Shown: positions 15,918 through 24,833, numbered from the stretch's first letter. The stretch: DNA of 37,023 nucleotides from Streptomyces pathocidini (GCF_001418495.1 NZ_LIQY01000037.1:1-37023); one strand, 5' to 3'. A program made the numbers and translations. Notes: generated from the letters alone by a model not told the origin.

Positions 15918-16523
15918 TCAGCCGACGCGGGCCCCCGCCGCCCGCGCACGCTCCCGCGCCTCGGGGCTGACCCCGCGCTTCCGTGCGGACGTCCGGCCGT
16001 TGAACGCTTCCGGTTGCGACACGACGATGAGCCGTCCGGGGCCAGGCACCGCGGCGACACCGACGAATCGAGGGTCACCGGCGAACCAGATCTCACCAAC
16101 GGCATCCGCCTTCGCGGCACGAACCCAGTACGTGTATCCGCTGCCGAGCCAGTTGCCTTCCTTCAGTGAGACCTGCTTCTCCGGCTGATCGGGATTGGGC
16201 ACGCTGATTCGGACGGTTCCGTTCTTCGCGATGGCGACCGCGTTTTCCAGGCGCTGCCACGGATACACCTTCAGAACCGGGCGCAGCCCCTTGACGGTCA
16301 GCAACCTGCCGACCGCGGCCATCGACACGTAGAGAATGACCAGCCACAGGGGGAACGTGATCCAGAGCCATACTGGTGTCAGGAATACCACGTTGGCGTA
16401 CAGCCAGATGACGTGCAGCACCAGGGAGAGGAGGGCGACGCCGGTCCGGAACATCACTGTGCGCCGGAAGGCCCTGCGGGTCGCCGGATCTTCATAGGCT
16501 GTCTTGAACGGGGTTGGGTCCAC
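15918..16523 (-). CDS. Two-helix membrane protein with WFAGD motif, cassette 2
   Basis: A 201-aa protein with two transmembrane helices (about residues 25-47 and 52-74) and a cytoplasmic domain with KVYPWQ near residue 86 and EIWFAGDPRFVGV near residue 150. The same motif pair (YAWEP and EVWFAGDFRYGGV) occurs in the 24996-25580 product, so these are paralogues at two sites of the locus. GTG at 16523 with GGAAG ten bases upstream is preferred. GTG at 16562, overlapping the preceding gene, is an alternative giving 214 aa. It is the last gene of the minus-strand cassette 2 run. Family unknown to me; the C-terminal domain may be a PH-like beta fold. Confidence 0.82.
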   Translation of the reverse strand: MDPTPFKTAYEDPATRRAFRRTVMFRTGVALLSLVLHVIWLYANVVFLTPVWLWITFPLWLVILYVSMAAVGRLLTVKGLRPVLKVYPWQRLENAVAIAKNGTVRISVPNPDQPEKQVSLKEGNWLGSGYTYWVRAAKADAVGEIWFAGDPRFVGVAAVPGPGRLIVVSQPEAFNGRTSARKRGVSPEARERARAAGARVG

Positions 16524-16545
16524 GACGAGTTCACTTCCAGACTGA

Positions 16546-17340
16546 TCAACCAAATACGGCACGGACAGAGGCCGCGACCGCGGACTCGGGGATCTGCTCC
16601 TTGACATCCTCGGGCAGCGGATTCTCGAAGCTCACCATTTCGGCGATCCCGCGGTGGATGTCCCGGTAGTGCTCCCGGGCCCCCACCGCGGTCGTCGTGA
16701 GGGTGAGGACGGCCAGTGCGCGACCGTCCGGGAACGGGAGGTAGGCCGTCACCTCGTAGACCGAGGACCGGCCGTTGTCCACCCCGGCCGGGGCCTCCCG
16801 GCGGTTGTCCACCCCATCCGGGACCTCGACGATCGTCTCGGTGAACGCGCCCGGCCCGCACGGCAGGTCGACCACCGCCAGCGGCACCGCGTTCTGCCGC
16901 TGCGTGGCCGCGCGGACCGCGGCCAGCTTCGGCGGGCTGAAGGGGATCTCCGTACGGGTCAGGGTGAGGACGGACTCCAGCATGGAGCCGTCGTCCGCCT
17001 CGTGCGCGCCGATGGAGACGTGCACCACGCCTTCCTTCAGCATGACCCCGGCGAGCCCGCGCGCCTCGGCCAGCTTGTCGAGGAAGTCGGCGCGTTGGTC
17101 CTCCGGTACGAGTTCGAGGAGGGCGTTGACGGCCTCGACGAGCCGGGTGCCCTCCGGCGTACCCGCCTCGGCGAAGAGGTCGCCGATCGGGATCTCCACG
17201 AACCCCGCGGGGACGGCGAACCACAGGTCGCAGTCGCGCCGCATCGCGGACTCCTCGATGGCGTACGAGAATTCGGCCTCTTCTCCGGCCTGCGCCCCCG
17301 CCTGCGCCCCGGTCTGTGTTCCGGCCACTGCTTCACTCAT
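16546..17340 (-). CDS. DLPCG-motif partner protein, cassette 2
   Basis: A 264-aa soluble protein whose ATG overlaps the stop of the effector-like gene by one base (TGATG). After a Gly/Ala/Gln-rich N-terminus it shows AVPAGFVEIPI (about 42-52), DLPCGPG (158-164) and a YLPFPDG strand segment. All are in the same order as in the 13447-14592 product, but without that protein's CxxC extension. A short internal duplication gives GVDN twice, about residues 177-192. Cytoplasmic, no membrane segment. Either a secretion chaperone or immunity factor for its upstream neighbour. The tight coupling supports a stoichiometric partner. Confidence 0.85.
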   Translation of the reverse strand: MSEAVAGTQTGAQAGAQAGEEAEFSYAIEESAMRRDCDLWFAVPAGFVEIPIGDLFAEAGTPEGTRLVEAVNALLELVPEDQRADFLDKLAEARGLAGVMLKEGVVHVSIGAHEADDGSMLESVLTLTRTEIPFSPPKLAAVRAATQRQNAVPLAVVDLPCGPGAFTETIVEVPDGVDNRREAPAGVDNGRSSVYEVTAYLPFPDGRALAVLTLTTTAVGAREHYRDIHRGIAEMVSFENPLPEDVKEQIPESAVAASVRAVFG

Positions 17341-18635
17341 CAGCTGAACAGCACCTTCAGGGTCTTGAGGGCGGTGGCGCCGTGGGCGGCCCCGTCGAAC
17401 GAGCCCGCGCGGGCGCCGTCCATACCGGTGCCGATCCCCTCCGCCACGGGGTTCTGGATGTCGTCCCAGGCGTTCTTCGCCACGCCGTACACGCCGGTGA
17501 CCGCGCCCGCTCCGGCGACCGAGATGTCGACGACCTTCGCGGCGGTGGCCGGGTTGGCCGCGCCCTTTACCAGCCAGGTGGTGAGCGGGTTGTCCGCGGC
17601 GGCGATCCGCTGGGCGGCCACCCAGGTGTTGCTGCCCGTGCTGGCGAGCTTCTGGCCCAGGGTGAGCGCCTCCGCGCTCGCGCTGGCCGCGCGCGCGGTG
17701 CCGTTGATACCGCGGGCCACGGCGCCGATGCCCGGGACCATGCCGAGGGTGTCGCCGACCACGCCGACCGCGTTGCTCCAGAAGTCGGCGTCGAACTCGC
17801 CCTTGGTGAAGCCGTCCTTGAGGGAGGCTCTCACCTTGGGGTCCGACAGCCGGCTGATGAGTGTGGCCGCGCTCGCCGCCGCCGCGACCAGGAGCAGGAT
17901 GGGGCCGACCGGCACGGCGAAGAAGAGGGCGGCCAGGCCCGCGATCGCCGCGATCGCGCCGAGGATGTCGGTGAGGTTCTCGCCGACCCAGTCCATGGCC
18001 TTCTCGAACCAGTTCGGCTCCTCGGGAGCCAGCTTGTCCGTGGCGTCGCGGATGGTGCGCGCCTTGCCGCGGGCGTCGGTGGAGTGCTCCTCCTCCAGCT
18101 CGCGGGCGCGGTTGACGACGGCGGTGTACGCGTTCCTGGCGCTGGTGACCGCGTTGCGCGCCTTGTTGAGTTCGTCGGTGGCCTTGTCCAGGCGGGCCTG
18201 GGCGTCCCGCAGCTCCGCCTCGCCGGTGACCTGCTTGCCCGCGAGTTTGAGATCGGGGTTCGCGGAGGCCGTCTTCTCGTTGCCCTCCGCGGTCGAGATG
18301 TTTCCCTTGGCGCGCTCCGCCTCGCCGTTCAGCGTCCTGGCGCGGTCCTGGTAGCCGTCGAGCGCCGTCTGCCACTGGGTGAGCGCGGTCGCGGCCTTGG
18401 TGATGGAGGCGTGGGCGTTCTTGAGGTTGGTCGGCAGTACGCCGTCGAGCTCCTCGCGGAACGCGACTGCCGCGTCGCCTTCCCAGGACGTCCCGGCCCG
18501 CAGCTTCTCGATCATCCTGTGGGCCTCGGAGATGACCTCCGCGGACTTCGTGAGCTTGGACGACAGCGCGGTGACCGTACCGGTGTTGCCCGGCGCCGGA
18601 TTGAATCCCAGGTGGGGATATGGATTGGCCGTCAT
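17340..18635 (-). CDS. Putative T7SS effector with N-terminal WXG domain, cassette 2
   Basis: A 431-aa protein with HLGFNPAPG at residues 8-16 and WEG at 51-53. Both are at the same place as in the cassette 1 product. A long charged helical region (about 80-210) and a strongly hydrophobic centre (about 218-258, with NLTDILGAIAAIAGLAALFF) follow. The C-terminal 150 residues are Ala/Gly-rich and helical, without recognisable catalytic motifs. The ATG overlaps the stop of the small WxxG gene by four bases (ATGA). The arrangement of small protein, WXG-headed large protein and partner is that of LXG-type effectors in other type VII systems. Whether it acts on other cells or is a structural substrate cannot be told here. 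Confidence 0.85.
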   Translation of the reverse strand: MTANPYPHLGFNPAPGNTGTVTALSSKLTKSAEVISEAHRMIEKLRAGTSWEGDAAVAFREELDGVLPTNLKNAHASITKAATALTQWQTALDGYQDRARTLNGEAERAKGNISTAEGNEKTASANPDLKLAGKQVTGEAELRDAQARLDKATDELNKARNAVTSARNAYTAVVNRARELEEEHSTDARGKARTIRDATDKLAPEEPNWFEKAMDWVGENLTDILGAIAAIAGLAALFFAVPVGPILLLVAAAASAATLISRLSDPKVRASLKDGFTKGEFDADFWSNAVGVVGDTLGMVPGIGAVARGINGTARAASASAEALTLGQKLASTGSNTWVAAQRIAAADNPLTTWLVKGAANPATAAKVVDISVAGAGAVTGVYGVAKNAWDDIQNPVAEGIGTGMDGARAGSFDGAAHGATALKTLKVLFS

Positions 18636-18943
18636 TTTCCGCCCCCGTCCGCCGCGGCCTTGCGAAAGCCCTCTTCGAGTGCCCGCTCGACCTCTTCGTA
18701 GTTTTCCTTGCTCTGCTTCACGGTCTCCGCGAGTTTCTTCGCCTGCTCGGCGATCTGCTCGGAGCCGTACTTCCAGTGGTCCTGGAATTCGTTGCAGGCG
18801 TCGTCCAGTTCTTTGGTCCCGATGCCCTCGGGCGTCGCGTCCGCCATTGATTTGCGCACTTCGTCCAGTGCGTTTCTGGCGCCGTCCAACGTCCGGGTGA
18901 AATGCCCCAACTCACCCGTGTCCACGTTGAAATGCTCGCCCAC
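18632..18943 (-). CDS. Small WxxG helical protein, cassette 2
   Basis: A 103-aa protein. GTG at 18941-18943 is chosen because GGGGAGG lies six bases upstream. Two long helices flank a turn with FQDHWKYG, a WxxG in place of WXG. Together with the cassette 1 homologue it defines the pattern GTxxLDxACxxFQDxW. NYEEVE near the C-terminus provides a YxxxE match. The stop overlaps the start of the effector-like gene, so the two are made together and are likely partners, comparable to the small helper proteins encoded next to LXG effectors. Confidence 0.88.
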   Translation of the reverse strand: MGEHFNVDTGELGHFTRTLDGARNALDEVRKSMADATPEGIGTKELDDACNEFQDHWKYGSEQIAEQAKKLAETVKQSKENYEEVERALEEGFRKAAADGGGK

Positions 18944-19036
18944 GTGAATCCTCCCCGTTACCTGCTCCGGCACCGATGCGGCAGCCGTCCGAACTCTGCC
19001 CGCAATCGTGCCATCTTCTCGTTCCCGCTCACCAGT

Positions 19037-19060
19037 TGGGCGTCCTCGCCGGGACGCCCA
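19037..19060 (-). terminator. Second hairpin beyond eccC
   Basis: TGGGCGTCC-tcgccg-GGACGCCCA is a perfect 9-bp stem. It lies five bases beyond the stronger hairpin at 19066-19097 in the direction of eccC transcription, so together they form a tandem terminator. Confidence 0.6.
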
Positions 19061-19065
19061 CGAAA

Positions 19066-19097
19066 GAGGCCGTACCCGTCGAAACGGGTACGGCCTC
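19066..19097 (-). terminator. Strong terminator of eccC
   Basis: GAGGCCGTACCCGT-cgaa-ACGGGTACGGCCTC is a perfect 14-bp stem with a stable tetraloop, 45 bases after the eccC stop. It separates eccC from cassette 2, which is on the same strand. Confidence 0.8.
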
Positions 19098-19142
19098 CCC
19101 GCGTGAATCCGGTGAAGATCACTTCTCCGGACGGTGTTCCGC

Positions 19143-22100
19143 TCAGCTCTCCGGCAGATATCCCGTCTGCACCAGCTGCCCGCTGCCGCGGCGGGAGACG
19201 AACTGGCCCCGACCGGGCGGCATCTGAGTCGCCTTGATGTTGTTGAACACCGGGCCCTCCGACGGGTCGCCGGAGAGGACCACGCCCTGCGCGCCCAGTT
19301 CCTTGATGCGGGTGAGGACCGGCTCGAAGGAGGAGCGCGAGGCGCCCGAGGTGGAGCGGGCCAGGATGATGCGCAGGCCCAGGTCCCGGGCGAACGGCAG
19401 GTACTCCAGCAGGACCGACATCGGGTTGCCCATCGACGTGGCGACCAGGTCGTAGTCGTCGATGAAGATGAACGCGTCCGGCTCGTTGTACCAGCTGCGG
19501 TTGCGCAGCTGCTCCGGCGTCACGTCCGAGCCCGGCATACGGCGGCTCATCGAGCCGGCCAGCGACTCCATGACCTCCTGGAGCTGCGGCCCCGAGGCGC
19601 AGTACTTGTACATGTGGCTCTCGGGCACCTGGCCGAGCAGCGCCCGCCGGAAGTCCGAGACCACGAACAGCGCCTTGCCCGACTCGTACCGCTCGGACAC
19701 CTGCTTGGCGATGAGCCGCAGCAGCGAGGACTTGCCGGACTCGCTCTCGCCATAGATGACGAACAGCGGGTCGGTCTCGAAGTCCACGAAGACCGGCGAC
19801 AGCGTGAGCTCGTCCACGCCGATCGCGATCCCGCGGCCGGAGAAGTCCCCGCCGCGCGGCAGCTCGGCCGCGGGCAGCATCGTCGGCAGCATCCGCACCT
19901 TCGGTGCCGTACGGCCCTGCCAGGCGTTGTTGACGGCCGAGGCGAGGCCCGCCATGCCGTCCGAGAGGTCCTCGACCGTCGGCGCCCCGTCGATGCGCGG
20001 CGTCGCCGCCAGGTAGTCGAGCTTGTCGGGGGAGAGGCCGCGGCCGGGCTTGCCCACGGGTACGTTCTCGGCCCGCTTGCGGTCGAACTCGGACTCCATC
20101 GCGTCGCCGAGCCGCAGTTCGAGCCGGTTGAGCACCTGGTCGCGCAGCGCCGGCCGCATCTCGGTGTAGCGGGTGGCCGTGATGACCAGGTGGATGCCGA
20201 AGCCGAGACCGCGGGTGGCGATGTCGGTGATGACCGGGTCGAGCAGCTCGTAGTCGTTCTTGAAGGTCGCCCAGCCGTCGATGATCAGGAAGACGTCGCC
20301 CCAGTGCTGGTCCGGATAGTGGCCCTGGGCCCGCCGGTTCCGGAACGTCCCCATCGAGTCGATGCTGTTGGCGCGGAAGAACTCCTCGCGCGCGTTGAGG
20401 ATGCCGTGCACCTCCGCGACCGTACGACGCACCTTCTCCGCGTCCAGTCGCGAGGCCACCCCGCCCACGTGGGCCAGGTTCTCCAGCGCGAGCATGCCGC
20501 CGCCGCCGAAGTCCAGCGCGTAGAACTGCACCTCGCTCGGGGTGTGGGTGAGGGCGAACGAGGCCGTCATCGTGCGCACCAGCGTCGACTTGCCGGACTG
20601 CGGGCCGCCGACGATCAGCGCGTGGCCGGACGAGCCGGACAGGTCCGCGTACAGCACGTCGCGGCGCTGCTCGAAGGGCTTGTCGACCAGGCCGAGCGGT
20701 ACGACCAGCTTGCCCTGGCCGTGGTAGCCCTCGGCGAACAGGCCCCGCTCCGCACTGGTGCCCAGCGCGGGCAGCACCTGGTCGAGGCTGAACGGCTCGT
20801 CCAGCGGCGGCAGCCACACCTGGTGCGCCGGCGGTCCCTGGCCCTCCAGGCGGCTCACGATGACGTCCAGGACCGTGTCCTTCAGCGCGTCGTCGACGTC
20901 GTCGCGCCGCACCTCCGGCTCCGGCTCGGCGAGGATCCGCACCGGCACCGGCGCCGCGGTGAACAGCACCGGCGAGCGGTCGATGCGGCGCCCGCCGGAG
21001 GCGACGGGGCCGTCGGCGCGGTAGGTGCCCGACACGTACGCGGCCTTGAACTGCACCATCGTCTCGGTGTCGTACTTCAGGATGCCCGCGCCGGGGACGT
21101 TGGGCAGGTGGTAGGCGTCAGGCACGCCGATCGCCGTACGGGACTCGGCCGCCGAGAAGGTCCGCAGACCGATCCGGTACGACAGGAAGGTGTCCAGGCC
21201 GCGCAGCTTGCCCTCCTCCAGCCGCTGCGAGGCGAGCAGCATGTGCACACCCAGCGAACGGCCGATGCGGCCGATCTGGATGAACATTTCGATGAAGTCC
21301 GGCTTGGCGGCCAGCAGTTCGCTGAACTCGTCGATGATCAGTACGAGCGAGGGCAGCGGGTCGAGCGGGGCGCCGGCGGCGCGGGCCTTCTCGTAGTCGG
21401 TGATGTTGGCGTAGTTGCCCGCCTGGCGCAGCAGCTCCTGACGGCGCGTCAGTTCACCGGTGATCGAGTCGCGCATGCGGTCCACGAGCGTCAGCTCGTC
21501 GGCCAGGTTGGTGATCACCGCGGAGACGTGCGGCATGGTGCCCATGCCGGTGAAGGTCGCACCGCCCTTGAAGTCCGCGAGGACGAAATTCAGCGTCTCC
21601 GAGGAGTGCGTCACCGCGAGGCCGAGTACGAGCGTGCGCAGCAGTTCCGACTTACCGGAACCGGTGGCGCCGACACACAGGCCGTGCGGGCCCATGCCCT
21701 CCTGCGAGGCCTCCTTGATGTCCAGCATGACCGGCTCGCCGCTCTCGCCGAGCCCGATCGGCACCCGCAGCCGCTCGTGCAGCGTGCGCGGGCGCCAGGT
21801 GCGGGCGACATCCACGCTCGCGGCGTCGCCGATGGACATCAGGTCGGTGAAGTCCAGGTTCGCCAGCAGCGGCTCGTCGGCGTCGGCCGCGCCCAGCCGC
21901 AGCGGGGCCAGCTGGCGCGCCAGCGACTCGGCGTGCGCCTGCGACAGAGTGTCCGGCACGCCGGTGAACACCCCGGCGCCCGCCTCCAGTTCGAGCACCT
22001 CGGGGTAGACGCGCACCGCGAGCGAGCCGCGCAGCTCGTCCAGGTCGCCGGGCACCACCTCGACGATGGTCACGCCCTGCAGGCCCTCGGCCGAGGCGAG

Positions 22101-23090
22101 CACCGAGTCGGCCGGCACACCGCCGCCGTCCAGGACGACGACCACGTGCGGCTGGTCCAGGACGGGCTGGCCCTCGGTGTTGAACCGGGCCCGGCCCTCC
22201 AGGTCGCTCGCGATCATCTCCTCGACCTCGCCGAGGTCCTGGCACATCAGCCGGCGCGTGCCGGCTCCGTCGGACTCCTTGTGCTGCAGGTGCGGCAGCC
22301 ACTTGGCCCACTCCCACTCCAGCGCCGCGCCGGGCGCCGCCACGACCGCGATCCGCAGGTCCTCGGGCGAGTGCAGCGAGGCCAACTGGCCCAGCATCGC
22401 GCGGGTCTGGCCGTACACCGCGTCGGGGTCGCCGGAGACCGTCACGTGGTAGAAGGAGCGCAGCCCGATCGCCAGCGGCAGCTCGCCCAGCGTCCCGTGG
22501 CCCGCGATGAACTGCTGCATCGCGTGGGCGGTCAGCGGCTCCAGCTCGTCCACCGGCGCCGTCTCGGGGGCGACCAGCGGCGTGGCCAGCTGCTGCGGCC
22601 CGAGCCCGAGGCGCACCTGTACGAAGTCCGGGTCCGTGGAACGCCGTTCCCACAGCCGGGAGCCCTCCGCGACCAGCGCCCACAACTGCTCGGGCGCCGG
22701 GTGCAGGTAGTACTGCGCGTCGCGCTGCTTGTGCGCGGTCCGCCGCACCTCGCGCCGCTTCTGCGCCAGGTACTTGAGGTAGTCCCGGCGGCCCTCGGCC
22801 ATCTGCCCGGACGGTCCCTTGCGCGCGCGCACCACCTGGGCGATGACCATCGCCACGGTGGACGCCATCATGAGCATGCCCATGATCTTCATGAAGCCGC
22901 CGGCGCCCTGGGCGCCCGGCATGAAGAAGAAGGCCGCCGACGAACCCATGCCGAGCATCGGCAGCAGGTTCATCAGCAGGCTGTCGTCCTCATTGCGCGG
23001 CAATTCGGGAGGAGGAGCGAGCTTGACCTCCTCACTCGGCACCTCCGGCGGGAACACCCGCGGCGGGCGCTTGACGATGACGACGCTCAC
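19143..23090 (-). CDS. eccC: Type VII secretion ATPase EccC (three FtsK/SpoIIIE domains)
   Basis: A 1315-aa motor of the ESX machine, with EccCa and EccCb fused as usual outside mycobacterial ESX-1. Two transmembrane helices lie at about residues 39-60 and 65-88, then a DUF region and three P-loop domains. Walker A: GATGSGKS (474-481), GGPQSGKS (828-835), GESESGKS (1114-1121). Walker B: LIIDE (584-588) in domain 1, but LIIDG in domain 2 (Asp938) and FIDDY in domain 3. Only domain 1 therefore has the catalytic Glu, as in characterised EccC proteins where domains 2 and 3 regulate and bind substrate. The start is GTG 23088-23090. It diverges from eccD across 273 bases. Confidence 0.97.
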   Translation of the reverse strand: MSVVIVKRPPRVFPPEVPSEEVKLAPPPELPRNEDDSLLMNLLPMLGMGSSAAFFFMPGAQGAGGFMKIMGMLMMASTVAMVIAQVVRARKGPSGQMAEGRRDYLKYLAQKRREVRRTAHKQRDAQYYLHPAPEQLWALVAEGSRLWERRSTDPDFVQVRLGLGPQQLATPLVAPETAPVDELEPLTAHAMQQFIAGHGTLGELPLAIGLRSFYHVTVSGDPDAVYGQTRAMLGQLASLHSPEDLRIAVVAAPGAALEWEWAKWLPHLQHKESDGAGTRRLMCQDLGEVEEMIASDLEGRARFNTEGQPVLDQPHVVVVLDGGGVPADSVLASAEGLQGVTIVEVVPGDLDELRGSLAVRVYPEVLELEAGAGVFTGVPDTLSQAHAESLARQLAPLRLGAADADEPLLANLDFTDLMSIGDAASVDVARTWRPRTLHERLRVPIGLGESGEPVMLDIKEASQEGMGPHGLCVGATGSGKSELLRTLVLGLAVTHSSETLNFVLADFKGGATFTGMGTMPHVSAVITNLADELTLVDRMRDSITGELTRRQELLRQAGNYANITDYEKARAAGAPLDPLPSLVLIIDEFSELLAAKPDFIEMFIQIGRIGRSLGVHMLLASQRLEEGKLRGLDTFLSYRIGLRTFSAAESRTAIGVPDAYHLPNVPGAGILKYDTETMVQFKAAYVSGTYRADGPVASGGRRIDRSPVLFTAAPVPVRILAEPEPEVRRDDVDDALKDTVLDVIVSRLEGQGPPAHQVWLPPLDEPFSLDQVLPALGTSAERGLFAEGYHGQGKLVVPLGLVDKPFEQRRDVLYADLSGSSGHALIVGGPQSGKSTLVRTMTASFALTHTPSEVQFYALDFGGGGMLALENLAHVGGVASRLDAEKVRRTVAEVHGILNAREEFFRANSIDSMGTFRNRRAQGHYPDQHWGDVFLIIDGWATFKNDYELLDPVITDIATRGLGFGIHLVITATRYTEMRPALRDQVLNRLELRLGDAMESEFDRKRAENVPVGKPGRGLSPDKLDYLAATPRIDGAPTVEDLSDGMAGLASAVNNAWQGRTAPKVRMLPTMLPAAELPRGGDFSGRGIAIGVDELTLSPVFVDFETDPLFVIYGESESGKSSLLRLIAKQVSERYESGKALFVVSDFRRALLGQVPESHMYKYCASGPQLQEVMESLAGSMSRRMPGSDVTPEQLRNRSWYNEPDAFIFIDDYDLVATSMGNPMSVLLEYLPFARDLGLRIILARSTSGASRSSFEPVLTRIKELGAQGVVLSGDPSEGPVFNNIKATQMPPGRGQFVSRRGSGQLVQTGYLPES

Positions 23091-23363
23091 CGATGCACCA
23101 GTCCTTCACGCAAATCGCAAATTTCGAACCGCCCCCGCGGCGCGGCCCCCGTACGACGTCAACCTCCCGGGCCGGCAAGCGTTTCGGCGCGGCCCACGAG
23201 TCAGGGCGTTGATCCTACTGTTCTCCGCAAGCGGTGAACCCGGCCGGGGGGAACGGGTGTTGGGGATGGACGGTAGGGTGACGCTCCAGCATGCGCGGAG
23301 CGGGGGACACCCCGGGAGAACCGCGTCCGAATCACCCAGTACTGGACGAGGGGGAACCGTCAG
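23091..23363. promoter_or_regulatory. Divergent eccC/eccD intergenic region
   Basis: No gene. Possible -10 elements are TAGGAT on the minus strand (23212-23217) for eccC and TAGGGT on the plus strand (23274-23279) for eccD. Neither has a convincing -35. The eccD ribosome-binding sequence GAGGGGGAA is at about 23348-23356. Confidence 0.35.
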
Positions 23364-24833
23364 GTGAGCACGGTTTCAGCAACCGGATTCTGCAGAGTCA
23401 CGGTCGCGGCACCGAACAGCCGGATCGATGTGGCGCTCCCGGAGGACGTGCCGCTGTCCGATGTTTATCCGGAGATCCTGCGCCTGTCGGGCCAGACTCC
23501 GGAGGAGGCCGCGCCCACCGGTTACCACCTGGTCCGCAGAGACGGCAGTGTCCTCGACGACGGCCGCTCGCTCGCCGAGCAGCAGATACGCGATGGCGAA
23601 CTGCTCCTCATGCGGCCGTTCGCGGACTCGCTGCCGCCCGCCGTCTTCGACGACGTCGTGGACGCCGTGGCCGCCGCCGTCGAGACGGACCGCCGCAGCT
23701 GGAGCGACCGCATGATGCGCGGCGTCGGCCTCGCCGGCGGCTTCCTGCTGCTGACCATGATGGCGCTCGTGCTGTGGTTCTCCGAGCCGCTCAAGCACGA
23801 CATGCACGGCCTGCCGGGCCTCATCGCGGGCGCCGCGGGCCTCGTGCTCGTCACCGTCTCCGGCGTACGGGCCCGGGTGTACGACGACCACCGCTCGGCC
23901 GTCGCGCTGGGCCTGGCCTCGCTGCCGCTCCTGCTGGTCGCGGGGTCCGGCATCATGCCGCTGAAGGGCGACGAGGGGCCGGGCCGGCTGCACCTGCTCG
24001 TCGGCTGCGTCGTCGTACTGATCGTCTCGGTGCTGCTCGTCCTGCTGCTGCCGGAGGCCGACGCCCCGTTCGTCGCCGCCTCGTTCGCGGCCGGCGTCGG
24101 CACGATCGCGACGTTCCTCGCGATCATCACCGGGGCCCAGCCGCGCGAGGCCGCCGCCGTCACCGCGGTGGTCATGGTCGCCGTCATCGGCTTCCTGCCC
24201 GGCTGGTCGGCCCGGTTCGCCCGGCTGCCCATCGGCTTCCGCTCGCCCGACCAGATCGCCCGGCGCAACCAGCGCGACAGCGACCAGCAGGAAGAGGAGC
24301 CGGTCGACTTCCAGGTCATCACCGCCCAGGCCCGCCGCGGCCACGAGATGATGCTCGGCCTGGTCGCTGGCTGCGCCGCCGCGATCGTCGGCTCCGCGGG
24401 CGTCGTCCTCGGCTTCTCCACCAGTGGCTGGGCGCAGGCCCTGGCCCTCGCGGTCGGCCTGGCCACCCTGATGCGGGCCCGGCTCTTCCTCTACACCGCG
24501 CAGGTCGTCGGCCTGATGCTCGCCGGCATCTCGACCGTCTGCCTGCTGGTGCTCGGCCTGGCCCTGCACCCGCCGGCCGACATCGTCAAGGAGCTGGTCC
24601 TCAAGGGGAACAGCGGCCCGCTGGACATCCGCACCATCTGGCTCGCCGCCGCCGTCGCGCTCGGCGCGACGCTCCTGGTGGCCATCGCGCTGATCGTCCC
24701 GCGCCAGGGCGTGACCCCGTTCTGGGGCCGCATGCTCGACCTGGCCGAGGGTGCGGTCCTGCTCTCCCTGATCCCGCTCTGCCTGGCGGTCCTCGACCTC
24801 TACATGGCGGCCCGCGGCATGACCAGCGGATAG
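23364..24833 (+). CDS. eccD: Type VII secretion channel protein EccD
   Basis: A 489-aa integral membrane protein. The N-terminal 90 residues have the ubiquitin-like (YukD) domain typical of EccD. From about residue 115 onwards there are about eleven transmembrane helices, with a large cytoplasmic loop rich in Glu/Gln and Arg (about residues 290-325). EccD dimers line the ESX pore. GTG at 23364 is preceded by GAGGGGGAA. It is transcribed away from eccC and ends 21 bases before a strong hairpin, so it is probably a single-gene transcript. Confidence 0.95.
   Translation: MSTVSATGFCRVTVAAPNSRIDVALPEDVPLSDVYPEILRLSGQTPEEAAPTGYHLVRRDGSVLDDGRSLAEQQIRDGELLLMRPFADSLPPAVFDDVVDAVAAAVETDRRSWSDRMMRGVGLAGGFLLLTMMALVLWFSEPLKHDMHGLPGLIAGAAGLVLVTVSGVRARVYDDHRSAVALGLASLPLLLVAGSGIMPLKGDEGPGRLHLLVGCVVVLIVSVLLVLLLPEADAPFVAASFAAGVGTIATFLAIITGAQPREAAAVTAVVMVAVIGFLPGWSARFARLPIGFRSPDQIARRNQRDSDQQEEEPVDFQVITAQARRGHEMMLGLVAGCAAAIVGSAGVVLGFSTSGWAQALALAVGLATLMRARLFLYTAQVVGLMLAGISTVCLLVLGLALHPPADIVKELVLKGNSGPLDIRTIWLAAAVALGATLLVAIALIVPRQGVTPFWGRMLDLAEGAVLLSLIPLCLAVLDLYMAARGMTSG

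Noticed and set aside
16774-16816. Two GTTGTCCACCCC copies resembling Streptomyces DnaA boxes
   Set aside because: They lie inside the partner gene and encode the repeated GVDN; a by-product of a small coding duplication.
19134-23237. 1367-codon open frame opposite eccC
   Set aside because: Antisense shadow caused by high third-position G+C; Arg/His/Ala/Gln-rich translation without domains, and eccC is unmistakable.
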